A stretch of DNA of 64,000 bases from Oerskovia merdavium. Lineage in GTDB: Bacteria; Actinomycetota; Actinomycetes; Actinomycetales; Cellulomonadaceae. Below the pieces are notes generated by a model. It ran no database searches. It saw only the letters and a program-made list of their open reading frames with translations, and had not been told where the DNA came from. The position numbers and the translations under genes were made by a program. Of the stretch, positions 56,164-64,000 are shown piece after piece. The stretch covers positions 1 through 64,000 of the forward strand of contig NZ_JACSQF010000017.1 of the NCBI RefSeq assembly GCF_014836755.1, written 5' to 3'. How positions within the stretch are numbered: position 1 is the first letter of the stretch; each line of letters opens with the position of its first letter.

Positions 56164-56469
56164 ATGGCCAGGAAGCCCCGTCGGGAGCCGACCGAGACGG
56201 AGAAGCTGGGATCGGTGTCGTCCTTCGTGGGGATGCTGGTCGGCCTGCCGACCGCGGTCGCGCTCGTCGTCGCCCTCTTCCTCGATCTCCCGGACGCCGT
56301 CGTGTGGACGTTCGCCGGCCTGTTCGTCGTGGGACTGCTGGCGTCGCTCGTCCTCGACGTCGTGGAGGCCGTCCGACACCGCGCGGGGGCGTGGGGAGTG
56401 CTGTGGGCCGGGGTGAGCTCGCCGTTCCGGTACGCGTTCGGGTGGTTGAGGGTCTTGCCGACCTTCTAG
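56164..56469 (+). CDS. Small two-helix membrane protein of unknown function
   Basis: 101 residues: a basic cytoplasmic start, then SFVGMLVGLPTAVALVVALFL and AVVWTFAGLFVVGLLASLVLDVV, then a short tail. The ATG at 56164 follows GGGGGAGGACGTC. It lies 85 bp after the methyltransferase stop and may share its transcript. No family recognised. Confidence 0.65.
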   Translation: MARKPRREPTETEKLGSVSSFVGMLVGLPTAVALVVALFLDLPDAVVWTFAGLFVVGLLASLVLDVVEAVRHRAGAWGVLWAGVSSPFRYAFGWLRVLPTF

Positions 56470-56527
56470 GCCGGCCGAGCGGTCGGATCGAGGTGCCGGT
56501 GCGCTTCCGGGCTGACACGCTGGCCAG

Positions 56528-57175
56528 ATGATCACCGAGCTGCACGTCGTCGACTGGCGCCGTCGCGTCCAGCACCTGTACGCGCGCGTCCGCGACGTGG
56601 CTGTCGAGGACCCTGCGGCTGCGCACGAGTACTGGGTCGCGTCGCGCGACGACCTCCTGGCCGAGCACCCGGCCTCGCCGCTCCTGCCCGAGGACCGGGC
56701 CGCGTTCACCGGGGTCCCGGTCGGTCCGTACGACGCCGCGATGCGTTTCGAGGTGCCGCTCGTGCCTGACCCGGCGCGCGGCACTCCCGCAGCGGTGCGG
56801 CTCGACGTCCCCACGGGCACCGACGGTGTGGTGCCGTTCGAGCGCGTCGGGAGCCTCGACCTGCCCGGGCTGGGGTCGCTGGACGTGTGGGCGCTGCGGT
56901 CGTACGGGGGCGGTCTGTTCGTGCCGGTCAAGGACCGGTCGCGAGCGACGTACGGCGGGGGGCGGTACCTCCTGGACACGATCAAGGGCGCGGACCTGGG
57001 GTCCGCCTCGTCCCGTCCCGTGCCCGACGGCGACGCGCCCCTGGTCGTCGACCTCAACTTCGCGTACAACCCGTCGTGCGCGTACGACCCGGCGTGGGCG
57101 TGCCCGCTCGCCCCGGCGGGGAACACGCTCGCGGTCGAGCTGACGTGCGGGGAGCTGGTGCGGGCCGCGGCGTAG
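56528..57175 (+). CDS. DUF1684 domain-containing protein
   Basis: 215 residues. The DUF1684 signature is clear: DRSRATYGGGRYLLDTIKGADLG and LVVDLNFAYNPSCAYDPAWACPLAPAGNTLAVEL near the C-terminus, with an N-terminal EYWVASRDDLLAEHPASPL. Some members are thought to act on small acids or esters, but function is not established. No signal peptide. The ATG follows GACACGCTGGCCAG without a good ribosome-binding site, so a leaderless start is possible. Confidence 0.88.
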   Translation: MITELHVVDWRRRVQHLYARVRDVAVEDPAAAHEYWVASRDDLLAEHPASPLLPEDRAAFTGVPVGPYDAAMRFEVPLVPDPARGTPAAVRLDVPTGTDGVVPFERVGSLDLPGLGSLDVWALRSYGGGLFVPVKDRSRATYGGGRYLLDTIKGADLGSASSRPVPDGDAPLVVDLNFAYNPSCAYDPAWACPLAPAGNTLAVELTCGELVRAAA

Positions 57176-57246
57176 CGTGCGCCGGACGGGTGCGCCGGGC
57201 AGGCGTGTCGGGCGCGCCCGGCCCTACCCCCGGGTGTGTTTTCTCT

Positions 57247-57269
57247 GCCGCCACAACAATTGTGGTGGC
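57247..57269. promoter_or_regulatory. Dyad in an AT-richer patch before an unknown gene
   Basis: GCCGCCACAA (57247-57256) and TTGTGGTGGC (57260-57269) are complementary with one mismatch around CAA. It lies 72 bp after the DUF1684 stop and 116 bp before the next start codon, so it could be an operator or a weak terminator. Confidence 0.35.
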
Positions 57270-57384
57270 TGTGCGGACGACGACCTCCGGAGGACAGCGA
57301 CTCGGTCACCCCTCGGCCCGGCGATGCCGCCACGCGACCGGTCGCACGACCGGCCTCGCCGGCGGGTGTGCAACAGTCCTCGTC

Positions 57385-57987
57385 ATGACCGACCCGACGG
57401 ACCCGCAGCCGCCCTCCGCCCCCTTCCTCGACAGGGCCGGTATCGACGCACTCGTCGCGGCAGGCGTGGTCATCTCGGCCCCGGACGCCGTCTGGGTCTC
57501 GGCTCGGGCTCGGGTCGCCGTCGGCGCAGTACTCCACCCGACGGTCGTCGTGGAGTGCGACGGCATGTCGAGCGTGGCCGTCAGCGAGGGCGCCGTGCTC
57601 CACCCGGGCACCCGCATCAGCGCGAGCGACGGCGGGTCGGTGCACGTCGGAGCCCGCACGACGCTCGGTCCGGGCGGCTGCACCCTCGTGGCCGACGGCG
57701 AGGACCTGCACCTCGGTTCCGACGGCCGATACCGCATGGCCCTGATCATCGGCCCCGGCACCTACGGGGACGGCTGCCAGGTGCTCGGCCCGATCGAGGC
57801 TCGCGCGTGCACCCTCGAGGGCGGTCAGCCGGGCGACTCGCCCGACGTCGCCTCGCGCGGTGCGCTCCTCAAGGGGGCCGGGCGTGCCGCGGGCATCACG
57901 CTGCGCCGAGGTCAGGTCGTCAACGGTGCGGGAGACTTCCTCCGCGCACCGGTCGAGGAGCAGACGGCCTACCACCCGCCGAGGTAG
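57385..57987 (+). CDS. Hypothetical beta-helix-like protein
   Basis: 200 residues, rich in short repeats such as VAVGAVLHPTVVVECDGMSSVAVSEGAVLHPGTRISA, in which I/V/H/G occur every five to six residues, as in left-handed beta-helix (hexapeptide) domains. This could be an acyltransferase-like or carbonic-anhydrase-like fold, but no active-site motif is clear. AACAGT ends eight bases before the ATG, so the mRNA may be leaderless. Single gene with a following terminator. Assignment is tentative. Confidence 0.6.
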   Translation: MTDPTDPQPPSAPFLDRAGIDALVAAGVVISAPDAVWVSARARVAVGAVLHPTVVVECDGMSSVAVSEGAVLHPGTRISASDGGSVHVGARTTLGPGGCTLVADGEDLHLGSDGRYRMALIIGPGTYGDGCQVLGPIEARACTLEGGQPGDSPDVASRGALLKGAGRAAGITLRRGQVVNGAGDFLRAPVEEQTAYHPPR

Positions 57988-58027
57988 ACCCGTGCGCGCG
58001 AGGTAGGCCCCCGGGAGGTCTACCTCG
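57980..58027. terminator. Convergent terminator with the stop codon in the stem
   Basis: Arms CGAGGTAGACC (57980-57990) and GGTCTACCTCG (58017-58027). The left arm contains the TAG of the plus-strand gene. It also faces the converging membrane gene. Confidence 0.6.
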
Positions 58028-58048
58028 CCGACCGCCGCTCAGGGCAGC

Positions 58049-58651
58049 TCAGTGCAGCAACGTCTTCAGCCCGATGATGAGCAGGCCGAACGCCCCCGCG
58101 ACCACGGTCTCTGCGGTCAGCGCCCACCCGCGCACGCCGGCCCGGTGCGCCGCGAGGTGGCCGACGACCGCGAGCATCAGCACCGTGAACCACAGCGCGA
58201 TCAGCGCGGCATCCACGACGTCCAGCCCGAGCACCCGCCCCACGAGGAAGACCCCGAGCGCGGGCACCCCGCCGATCAGCACCCACACCTCGTCCGAGGA
58301 GGCGAGCCGCAGCCGCTCGGTGATGGTGTGCTCGGCGTCGCGGAACCGCCCGCCGATCGCCGACACGTACACGTGCGCCGCCCAGTACCCCACGAGCACC
58401 CCGGCCACCGCGAGCATCACGAAGTCGCTCGACGCGTCGTGCGTGCTCGAGACCGCGAGCATGAACCCCGAGACCACGGCCCCGTACAGGAAGTCGGCAG
58501 GGCCTCCCCGCGCGAACCGGTCGCTCAGGCTGTCGCGCTGGGCGTGGTGGTCGACATGCTTCCAGGAGCGCGCCGCCTGCTCACCCTCGCCCGCGCCGCC
58601 CTCGGCTCCCCCGTCGGAGCCGGCCGCCCGCGTCTCGTCACCGTCAGTCAT
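58049..58651 (-). CDS. Integral membrane protein of unknown function
   Basis: 200 residues with an acidic/Gly-rich cytoplasmic start (about 45 residues) and four to five membrane helices: DFLYGAVVSGFMLAVSS, FVMLAVAGVLVGYWAAHVYV, VWVLIGGVPALGVFLVG, ALIALWFTVLMLAVVGHLAAH, TAETVVAGAFGLLIIGLKTLL. No family recognised. The ATG at 58651 follows GGAGG by eight bases, so the longer frame (to 58819) is rejected. Divergent from a TetR gene. Confidence 0.75.
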   Translation of the reverse strand: MTDGDETRAAGSDGGAEGGAGEGEQAARSWKHVDHHAQRDSLSDRFARGGPADFLYGAVVSGFMLAVSSTHDASSDFVMLAVAGVLVGYWAAHVYVSAIGGRFRDAEHTITERLRLASSDEVWVLIGGVPALGVFLVGRVLGLDVVDAALIALWFTVLMLAVVGHLAAHRAGVRGWALTAETVVAGAFGLLIIGLKTLLH

Positions 58652-58854
58652 CCGCGTCGCCTCCGGGTCGCGTCGGCCTGTCGCCGCCTCTCTCGTCACT
58701 GTAGCGACGCCGTCGGGCACGGCGCGCGGCGACCAGCCGCCGACCCAGTGTCGCCCGACGCGGCGACCACGCACGGACCATCTGCCGAGCAGCCCCCGCC
58801 CACGGCCTCCCCGCGGCATGCCCCGCCCGCAGCCCGCGGTGTACCGTCCCGTTC

Positions 58855-59664
58855 ATGAGTGCCGCACGAAGCAACACGCACGCGCAGGCGGTCGACGCGG
58901 CGATCGAGCTGTTCACCCGGAAGGGCTACGAGCAGACGACCGTCGAGGACATCGCCGACGCCGCGCAGATCAGCCGGGCCACGTTCTTCCGAAGGTTCCG
59001 CTCCAAGGAGGACGTGGTCTTCGCGGACCACGAGCTGCTCCTGGACGCCGTCGTGGTCCTCCTCGGGGAGACCCGTCCCGCCGCGCGGGGCGTCACCCCC
59101 GAGGAGCTCGAGAACGTCGACCCGTACGTCGAGGTGTGCAAGGCGGCCCGGCTCGTGTTCGACCACCACGTGGGCCAGCGCGAGACGTCGGTCGCACGGC
59201 ACCGTCTCCTGCAGGACGTGCCCGCGCTGCGCGACCGCGAGCTCGTGACCACGCACCGCTACGAGCGCGCGTTCACGTCCTACCTGCGCGACACCCTGCC
59301 CGCCGACACCCGGAACTCGACCGCGTCGGTCGCGTTCGCGGCGTCGGTCGTCGCGGTGCACAACGCGATCCTGCGCCGCTGGTTGCGCGACCCCGACCAG
59401 GACCTGCGTCCCGAGCTCGAGGAGGCGTTCGCGGACCTGCGCCGCGCGGCCCGCAACCCCGCAGGCCCGACGACGGAGCCACCCCAGTCGTCCACGTCAC
59501 CCGGGCGCACCGGGGGCGAGGCGGGCGACGGTCCGACGGCGGGCCCCGCTGCCGACACCACCGTCGGTGCCGTGCCGACCCGCCGCGTCGTCGTGACCGT
59601 GCTCGACGGCGACGCCGACCCCGACGAGGTGGCCCGGGCCGTGCGCGACGCGTTGAGTGCGTGA
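58855..59664 (+). CDS. TetR family transcriptional regulator
   Basis: 269 residues, longer than usual. The N-terminal helix-turn-helix is clear (AAIELFTRKGYEQTTVEDIADAAQISRATFFRRFRSKEDVVF, in order). The ligand domain ends near residue 200; a Pro/Thr/Gly-rich linker then leads to a short C-terminal beta segment (RRVVVTVLDGDADPDEVARAVRDAL) that is unusual for the family. A -10 TACCGT ends seven bases before the ATG, suggesting a leaderless mRNA. A palindrome overlaps its stop codon. It does not sit next to a clear target. Confidence 0.88.
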   Translation: MSAARSNTHAQAVDAAIELFTRKGYEQTTVEDIADAAQISRATFFRRFRSKEDVVFADHELLLDAVVVLLGETRPAARGVTPEELENVDPYVEVCKAARLVFDHHVGQRETSVARHRLLQDVPALRDRELVTTHRYERAFTSYLRDTLPADTRNSTASVAFAASVVAVHNAILRRWLRDPDQDLRPELEEAFADLRRAARNPAGPTTEPPQSSTSPGRTGGEAGDGPTAGPAADTTVGAVPTRRVVVTVLDGDADPDEVARAVRDALSA

Positions 59665-59709
59665 TTCGGCTGCGACTCGCCGGGCGTGTCGCAGCCGAAC
59701 CACGCACTC
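59655..59709. repeat. 22-bp inverted repeat over the tetR stop codon (repeat type B)
   Basis: Arms GAGTGCGTGATTCGGCTGCGAC (split here: GAGTGCGTGATTCGG, then CTGCGAC) and complement with one mismatch around an 11-base loop. It resembles the element at 20523-20586 in the TGAGTGCG edge and GCGTGTCGCA core. It probably ends tetR transcription. Confidence 0.65.
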
Positions 59710-59785
59710 GGCACAGCACCGACGAGCCCCGGGAATGCACCGGTAGCATCGGCGGTTGCAGCACTACAGCAAGCAGTACGCACGA

Positions 59786-59907
59786 ACGTGCTCCGGGGTC
59801 GGTGCAATTCCGAGCCGGCGGTGACAGTCCGCGACCCGCGCCCACGCGCGGTTGACCTGGTGGAACTCCAGGACCGACGGTGAAAGTCCGGATGGGAGGA
59901 AGCACGT
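59786..59907 (+). promoter_or_regulatory. FMN riboswitch (RFN element)
   Basis: The conserved blocks are in order: GGGGTCGGTGCAATTCCGAG, CCGGCGGTGACAGTCCGCGACCC, GACCTGGTGGAACTCCAGGACCGACGGTGAAAGTCCGGATGGGAGGAAGCACGT (each in short pieces of the RFN consensus). The closing stem is ACGTGCT (59786-59792) with AGCACGT (59901-59907). It senses flavin mononucleotide and controls the next gene, 174 bp downstream. Confidence 0.93.
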
Positions 59908-60081
59908 GCGGCACGGCCGTCCCCGGCCGGGTCGGGCACGACGATCCGTCGAGCCCGCCCACGGCCGTCGGGACCGGTCTCGCCGTGGTGAGCGCCGCTG
60001 TCGGGCAGCCCGGACAGGGCATCCCCGACCAGGCGCCCGCCCTCACCCCGGAGCCGCCGTGCCCAGGACGAGGGAACATCG

Positions 60082-60825
60082 ATGGACCTGATCCACGCGC
60101 TCTTCGACGCGCAGCTGACGATCGGCGGCCAGCACCTGCTGTGGCGGGAGATCGTCGGTAACGGGTTCGGCCTGGCGTCCGCGCTCGGAGGCATGCGCCG
60201 CAAGATCTGGGCGTGGCCCGTGGGGATCGTCGGCAACCTGCTGCTCCTCACGGTGTTCCTGGGCGCGGTGTTCGCGACGCCCAACCCCGTCAACCTGCTC
60301 GGCCAGGCCGGACGCCAGGTCATGTTCGTCGTCGTGTCGGTGTACGGCTGGGTCCAGTGGCGGCGCACCCGCGCGCGCCTCGGCCAGGACGCGGCGAACC
60401 TCGACGCGGACAGCCACGGGGTGTCGGTCGAACCGCGGTGGGCCACGTGGCGGCAACGCGTCTTCCTCGTCGTGGCGCTCGTGGGCGGGACGCTCGTCCT
60501 GACCCCGATCTTCCGGATGCTCGAGTCCTACGAGCCCGTGTGGGCCGACGCCTGGATCTTCATGGGCTCGCTGCTCGCGACGTACGGCATGGCCAAGGGC
60601 TGGGTCGAGTTCTGGCTGATCTGGGTCGCGGTCGACATCGTGGGCGTGCCCCTGCTGGTCGACGCCGGCTTCTACGCGTCCGCGTTCATGTACGTGTTCT
60701 ACGGGGCGTTCACGCTCGTCGGGTTCTTCGTGTGGTGGCGCATCGACCGACGCGCCAAGGCCCTGCGGCTCGCGGGCTCGCACCCCGACGAGAGCGCGGG
60801 GGCGGCCGTCGTCGGACGGGACTGA
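60082..60825 (+). CDS. ribM: PnuC-like riboflavin transporter (RibM type)
   Basis: A 247-residue membrane protein with about seven helices in the PnuC fold. Marks include IVGNGFGLASALGGMRRKIWAWPVGIVGN, FFVWWRIDRR at the end, and paired W residues typical of the fold. PnuC itself moves nicotinamide riboside, but the FMN riboswitch upstream points to a riboflavin-type substrate, as for RibM/PnuX in Streptomyces and Corynebacterium. The ATG follows GAGGG by seven bases. Substrate call is by context. Confidence 0.85.
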   Translation: MDLIHALFDAQLTIGGQHLLWREIVGNGFGLASALGGMRRKIWAWPVGIVGNLLLLTVFLGAVFATPNPVNLLGQAGRQVMFVVVSVYGWVQWRRTRARLGQDAANLDADSHGVSVEPRWATWRQRVFLVVALVGGTLVLTPIFRMLESYEPVWADAWIFMGSLLATYGMAKGWVEFWLIWVAVDIVGVPLLVDAGFYASAFMYVFYGAFTLVGFFVWWRIDRRAKALRLAGSHPDESAGAAVVGRD

Positions 60826-60935
60826 CGCTCCCCCTGCCGTCGGCCCCGCCCCGGGCGGATACTCGGAAAGGGTGCGCCGCTCGCGCAGCGCCCCCGCATC
60901 CGGCTCGACGACGCGACGGGAAAGGCGGCACCACC

Positions 60936-61361
60936 ATGGCCACGCGACTCAACCCCTACCTGAACTTCCGCGACGACGCACGACAGGCGATCGAGTTCTA
61001 CCGCGACGTGTTCGGGGGCGAGCTGACGATCAGCACGTTCGCCGACTTCCAGGCCTCCGAGGACCCGGGCGACGCCGACAAGGTCATGCACTCCCAGCTC
61101 GAGTCCCCCCACGGCCTGGTCCTCATGGCTGCGGACACCCCGAGCTCGATGGAGGTCCCGACCGGCGCGGGATTCTCGATCTCGCTGAGCGGCGAGCAGG
61201 CGGACGACGCCGAGCTGCGCGGCTACTGGGACAAGCTGTCGTCGAGCGGGAGCGTGACCGTGCCGCTCGAGGTCGCGCCGTGGGGCGACGCGTTCGGCAT
61301 GTGCGTCGACGGGTTCGGCGTGAGCTGGCTCGTGAACATCTCGGGTCCCGCCCAGGCCTGA
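60936..61361 (+). CDS. VOC family (PhnB-like) protein
   Basis: 141 residues: RLNPYLNFRDDARQAIEFYRDVFGGELTISTFADF opens the fold and VMHSQLESPHGLVLMAAD, GDAFGMCVDGFGVSWLVNIS follow, typical of PhnB-type glyoxalase-like proteins. No metal-site set is clear and the function of the group is not known. AAGGCGG precedes the ATG. It lies 110 bp after ribM and may be independent of it. Confidence 0.87.
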   Translation: MATRLNPYLNFRDDARQAIEFYRDVFGGELTISTFADFQASEDPGDADKVMHSQLESPHGLVLMAADTPSSMEVPTGAGFSISLSGEQADDAELRGYWDKLSSSGSVTVPLEVAPWGDAFGMCVDGFGVSWLVNISGPAQA

Positions 61362-61420
61362 CCGGGAGACCCGTCGCCCGGGGTCGTGCGCCCCCCGGGC
61401 GGGGCTCCGCGATCGCCACT

Positions 61421-61453
61421 GATACCGCGTCTCTTGACCTGAGACGCGATATC
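61421..61453. promoter_or_regulatory. Operator-like dyad over a -35 box upstream of the acyl-CoA dehydrogenase gene
   Basis: Arms GATACCGCGTCTC (61421-61433) and GAGACGCGATATC (61441-61453), one mismatch, around TTGACCT. TTGACC is a consensus -35 in the loop, so a repressor bound to the dyad would cover it. It lies 60 bp before the start codon. Confidence 0.5.
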
Positions 61454-61512
61454 ACGCACCATGGGGGTATCGCCCGACACCGACGTCCGGCCCGACACCG
61501 GGAGCATCCCCC

Positions 61513-62757
61513 ATGACGATCGAGAACCCCGTCCGCCAGAACGTGACCGAGCCGGACTACGACCTCTCGCAGCCGCTCGGCATCGACTACGCCGGCGCGT
61601 TCTCGGACGCGACCGACGCCGACCGCGACCTGCAGCAGCGGGTCCGCACGTTCGTCCAGGACGAGGTCCTGCCCGTGATCGACGGGTACTGGGAGCGCGC
61701 CGAGGTGCCGTTCGGCCTCGCCAAGCGCATGGGTGAGCTCGACTTCCTGCGCGACGGCGTCGACGTCCCCGGCTCTCCCCGGATCAGCCTCATGGGCGCC
61801 GGTCTCGCCGAGATGGAGATGTCGCGCGGCGACGGCTCGGTCGCGACGATCTGCGGCGTCCAGGGCGGCCTCGCGCTGCGCTCGATCCAGCTCCTCGGCT
61901 CGGACGAGCAGAAGGCCGAGTGGCTCGGTCCGCTCGCACGCGGCGAGAAGCTCGGCGCGTTCGCCCTGACCGAGCCCACGCACGGCTCGGACTCGGTCTC
62001 GCTCGAGACCACGGCCCGCCGCGAGACCCGCGACGGCGTCGAGGGCTTCGTGATCGACGGCGAGAAGAAGTGGATCGGCTTCGGGTCGTGCGGCGACATC
62101 ACGGTGCTGTGGGCGCGACTGGTCGGCGACGACGGCGACAACCAGGTGCACGGGTTCCTCGTGCCCCAGGACACCCCGGGCTACGCGGCCACGACCATCG
62201 AGGGCAAGGTCTCGCTCCGCGCGATCTGGCAGGCCCACATCGTCCTGACCGACGTGTTCGTCCCGGCCTCGGCCATGCTCCCGGGCGGGCGGTCGTTCAA
62301 GGACACCGGCCGCGTGCTCCAGGCGACACGCCTCGGGGTGGCATGGTCCGCCGTCGGGCACGCGACCGCCTGCTACGAGACGGCCGTCGCCTACGCCAAG
62401 CAGCGCGTCCAGTTCGGCCGCCCCCTCGCGGCCAACCAGATGGTCCAGGAGCGGCTGACCCGCATGCTCTCGACCCTGACCCAGATGCAGCTCCTCGTCG
62501 CGCAGATGACCCGACTCGACGAGGCCGGGCAGCTCTCCGGCCCGCAGGCCTCGATCGCCAAGTACACCTGCACGCGCGGCGCCCGCGAGATCGCGGCGAG
62601 CGCGCGCGACATGCTGGGCGGCAACGGCATCCTCCTCGCGAACCGCGTCGCGAGGCACTTCGCGGACGTCGAGGCCCTGCACACCTACGAAGGCACCGAG
62701 AGCGTCCAGGCCCTCATCGTGGGCCGCGACATCACGGGCGTCTCGGCGTTCGTGTAG
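61513..62757 (+). CDS. Acyl-CoA dehydrogenase
   Basis: A 414-residue FAD enzyme of the acyl-CoA dehydrogenase family. Motifs are FALTEPTHGSDSVSLETTARRE, GEKKWIGFGSCGDITVLWAR, RVQFGRPLAANQMVQERL and the catalytic Glu in HTYEGTESVQALIVGRDITG. This set and spacing fit the glutaryl/short-chain group; exact substrate is not fixed. It precedes a thiolase gene on the same strand, so a fatty or dicarboxylic acid degradation role is likely. Confidence 0.9.
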   Translation: MTIENPVRQNVTEPDYDLSQPLGIDYAGAFSDATDADRDLQQRVRTFVQDEVLPVIDGYWERAEVPFGLAKRMGELDFLRDGVDVPGSPRISLMGAGLAEMEMSRGDGSVATICGVQGGLALRSIQLLGSDEQKAEWLGPLARGEKLGAFALTEPTHGSDSVSLETTARRETRDGVEGFVIDGEKKWIGFGSCGDITVLWARLVGDDGDNQVHGFLVPQDTPGYAATTIEGKVSLRAIWQAHIVLTDVFVPASAMLPGGRSFKDTGRVLQATRLGVAWSAVGHATACYETAVAYAKQRVQFGRPLAANQMVQERLTRMLSTLTQMQLLVAQMTRLDEAGQLSGPQASIAKYTCTRGAREIAASARDMLGGNGILLANRVARHFADVEALHTYEGTESVQALIVGRDITGVSAFV

Positions 62758-62766
62758 CCCCCACCG

Positions 62767-62795
62767 GCGGCGCTCCCCCGTACCGGGAGCGCCGC
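62767..62795 (+). terminator. Terminator of the acyl-CoA dehydrogenase gene
   Basis: 11-bp stem GCGGCGCTCCC with loop CCGTACC, nine bases after the stop. The thiolase that follows should therefore have its own promoter, unless read-through occurs. Confidence 0.7.
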
Positions 62796-62903
62796 ACCCA
62801 CGCGAGCGGCCCCACGGGCCGCCCCACCCCAGACCACCCGGCGCGGACCTCCGTTCACCTGACACCCCCGATCCGCGCCGGGCCCTTTCCGATGGAGCAC
62901 CCC

Positions 62904-64000
62904 ATGAGCAACGACGCCCACGTCCCCGTCCTCCTGCACGGCGCACGCACGCCGTTCACGCGCTTCCAGGGCGCGCTCGCGTCGCTGCCCGCGCACGAGC
63001 TGGGCGCGCACGCGATCCGCGGCGCGCTCGACGCCGCGGGCGTCGCCGCCACCGACGTCGACGCCGTGATCATGGGCCAGGTCATCCAGGCGGGCGGCGG
63101 TCAGGGGCCGGCGCGCCGGGCAGCGATCGCGGCCGGGATCGGTTGGGACGTCCCGACTGTCACGATCAACAAGCTGTGCCTGTCGGGCCTGACCGCGATC
63201 ATCGACGCGGCGCGCCTGATCCGCACGGGCGAGGCGTCGGTCGTCGTCGCGGGCGGCCAGGAGTCCATGACGAACGCGCCACACCTCGTGCTCGGGTCGC
63301 GCAAGGGCTTCGCGTTCGGTGACGTGACCATGGCGGACTCGCTCACCCACGACGGTCTGCGCGACCCGTTCGACGGTCAGATCATGGGCGAGGCCACCGA
63401 CCGCGGCTGCGCAACGCGCGGCATCGGCCGCGAGGAGCAGGACGAGTACGCCGCCCGCTCGCACACCCTCGCGGTGGCGGCCCGCGAGGAGGGGCGGCTC
63501 GCCGAGGAGATCGCGCCCGTCACCGTCCCGCAGCGCAAGGGCGACCCGGTCGTCGTCGCGGACGACGAGGGCATCCGTCCCGGCACCACGGTCGAGGCGC
63601 TCGCCCGCCTGCGCCCCGCGTTCGTCGAGGACGGCACCATCACGGCCGGCTCGTCGTCACCGCTGTCCGACGGCGCCGCGGCGGTCGTGGTCGTCAGCAA
63701 GGCCTTCGCGCTCTCCCGCGGCCTCACCTGGTTGGCCGAGATCCGGTCGGCCGGCCAGGTCGCGGGGCCCGACAACTCGCTGCACTCCCAGCCCGCCCGC
63801 GCGATCACCCACGCGCTCGAGCGCGAGGGCATGAAGGCCGACGAGCTCGACCTGGTCGAGATCAACGAGGCCTTCGCGGCCGTCGCGCTCCAGTCGGTCG
63901 AGGACCTCGGGATCGACCCCGGGCTCGTCAACACCGACGGTGGCGCGATCGCCCTGGGCCACCCGGTCGGCGCCTCGGGCGCGCGCCTGGCACTGCACCT
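62904..64000 (+). CDS. Acetyl-CoA C-acyltransferase (thiolase), partial at the window end
   Basis: About 365 residues visible; the gene runs off the window. The nucleophile Cys is in TINKLCLSGLTA, the NEAF motif is EINEAFAAV, and the His motif is GHPVGASGARLAL; the final catalytic Cys-Gly motif lies beyond the end. It is an acetyl-CoA acetyltransferase or 3-ketoacyl-CoA thiolase. The ATG at 62904 follows GGAG by six bases; the ATG at 62892 has none. With the upstream acyl-CoA dehydrogenase it suggests beta-oxidation. Confidence 0.93.
   Translation, partial: MSNDAHVPVLLHGARTPFTRFQGALASLPAHELGAHAIRGALDAAGVAATDVDAVIMGQVIQAGGGQGPARRAAIAAGIGWDVPTVTINKLCLSGLTAIIDAARLIRTGEASVVVAGGQESMTNAPHLVLGSRKGFAFGDVTMADSLTHDGLRDPFDGQIMGEATDRGCATRGIGREEQDEYAARSHTLAVAAREEGRLAEEIAPVTVPQRKGDPVVVADDEGIRPGTTVEALARLRPAFVEDGTITAGSSSPLSDGAAAVVVVSKAFALSRGLTWLAEIRSAGQVAGPDNSLHSQPARAITHALEREGMKADELDLVEINEAFAAVALQSVEDLGIDPGLVNTDGGAIALGHPVGASGARLALH

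Noticed and set aside
56044-57975. 643-residue minus-strand frame opposite DUF1684 and neighbours
   Set aside because: Low-complexity, no start signal, opposite three plausible genes.

Overview
The window is about 64 kb of gap-free, gene-dense chromosome from a very GC-rich Gram-positive actinobacterium. The best guess is order Micrococcales, in or near Cellulomonadaceae/Promicromonosporaceae; this is an inference from gene content and protein style, not a database match. Supporting signs are the tig-clpP1-clpP2-clpX region with two ClpP subunits, a dnaX/recR/DUF5063 neighbourhood, several F420/flavin luciferase-like oxidoreductases, GTG starts, many probably leaderless genes with a TANNNT box 6-8 bases before the start codon, and very long perfect GC-rich hairpins as terminators. 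I see no phage, insertion sequence, integrase or CRISPR array.

Layout. 0.1-9 kb: an unknown PEPCK-like P-loop protein (DUF4914 type) divergent from valS, a baeRF2-type protein, chorismate mutase and a long-chain acyl-CoA ligase. 9-15 kb (minus): clpX, clpP2, clpP1, a membrane-anchored unknown and tig, with a candidate ClgR site before clpP1. 15-19 kb: tRNA-Pro(UGG), an M16-like zinc peptidase, tRNA-Gly(UCC), then cysK-cysE behind a short Cys-codon leader ORF. 19-25 kb: an LLM oxidoreductase, an alkyltransferase-like protein, a DyP peroxidase and asd-lysC. 25-32 kb: a HAD hydrolase flanked by two related palindromes, a TauE/SafE permease, recR-DUF5063 and dnaX-VOC.

32-36 kb: a MetNIQ-type importer whose metQ is preceded by a second Cys-rich leader ORF, then the SRP RNA gene and tRNA-Ser(GGA). 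36-42.6 kb: a lipoprotein, PspC, a TetR/ABC-2 efflux set, a small DGxHR protein, a LytR_C protein and a GNAT. 42.8-50.5 kb: an NCS2 permease, two LLM oxidoreductases, an ABC exporter with a 3' frameshift divergent from a TetR gene, and small membrane proteins. 50.5-56 kb: the Pnkp-Hen1 RNA repair pair and a methyltransferase. 56-64 kb: small unknowns, a DUF1684 protein, a TetR, an FMN riboswitch driving a PnuC-like (RibM-type) riboflavin transporter, a VOC protein, an acyl-CoA dehydrogenase and a thiolase cut by the window end.

Functional themes. Protein quality control (Tig, ClpXP1P2), sulfur assimilation (cysK-cysE and the metQNI importer, both behind Cys-codon leaders sharing an SCC...CR pattern), aspartate-family synthesis (lysC-asd), replication and recombination (dnaX, recR), RNA repair (Pnkp-Hen1), flavin supply, and fatty-acid turnover. 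The dual Cys-leader arrangement is the most interesting regulatory signal. The repeated intergenic palindromes and the frameshifted exporter are the main structural oddities.
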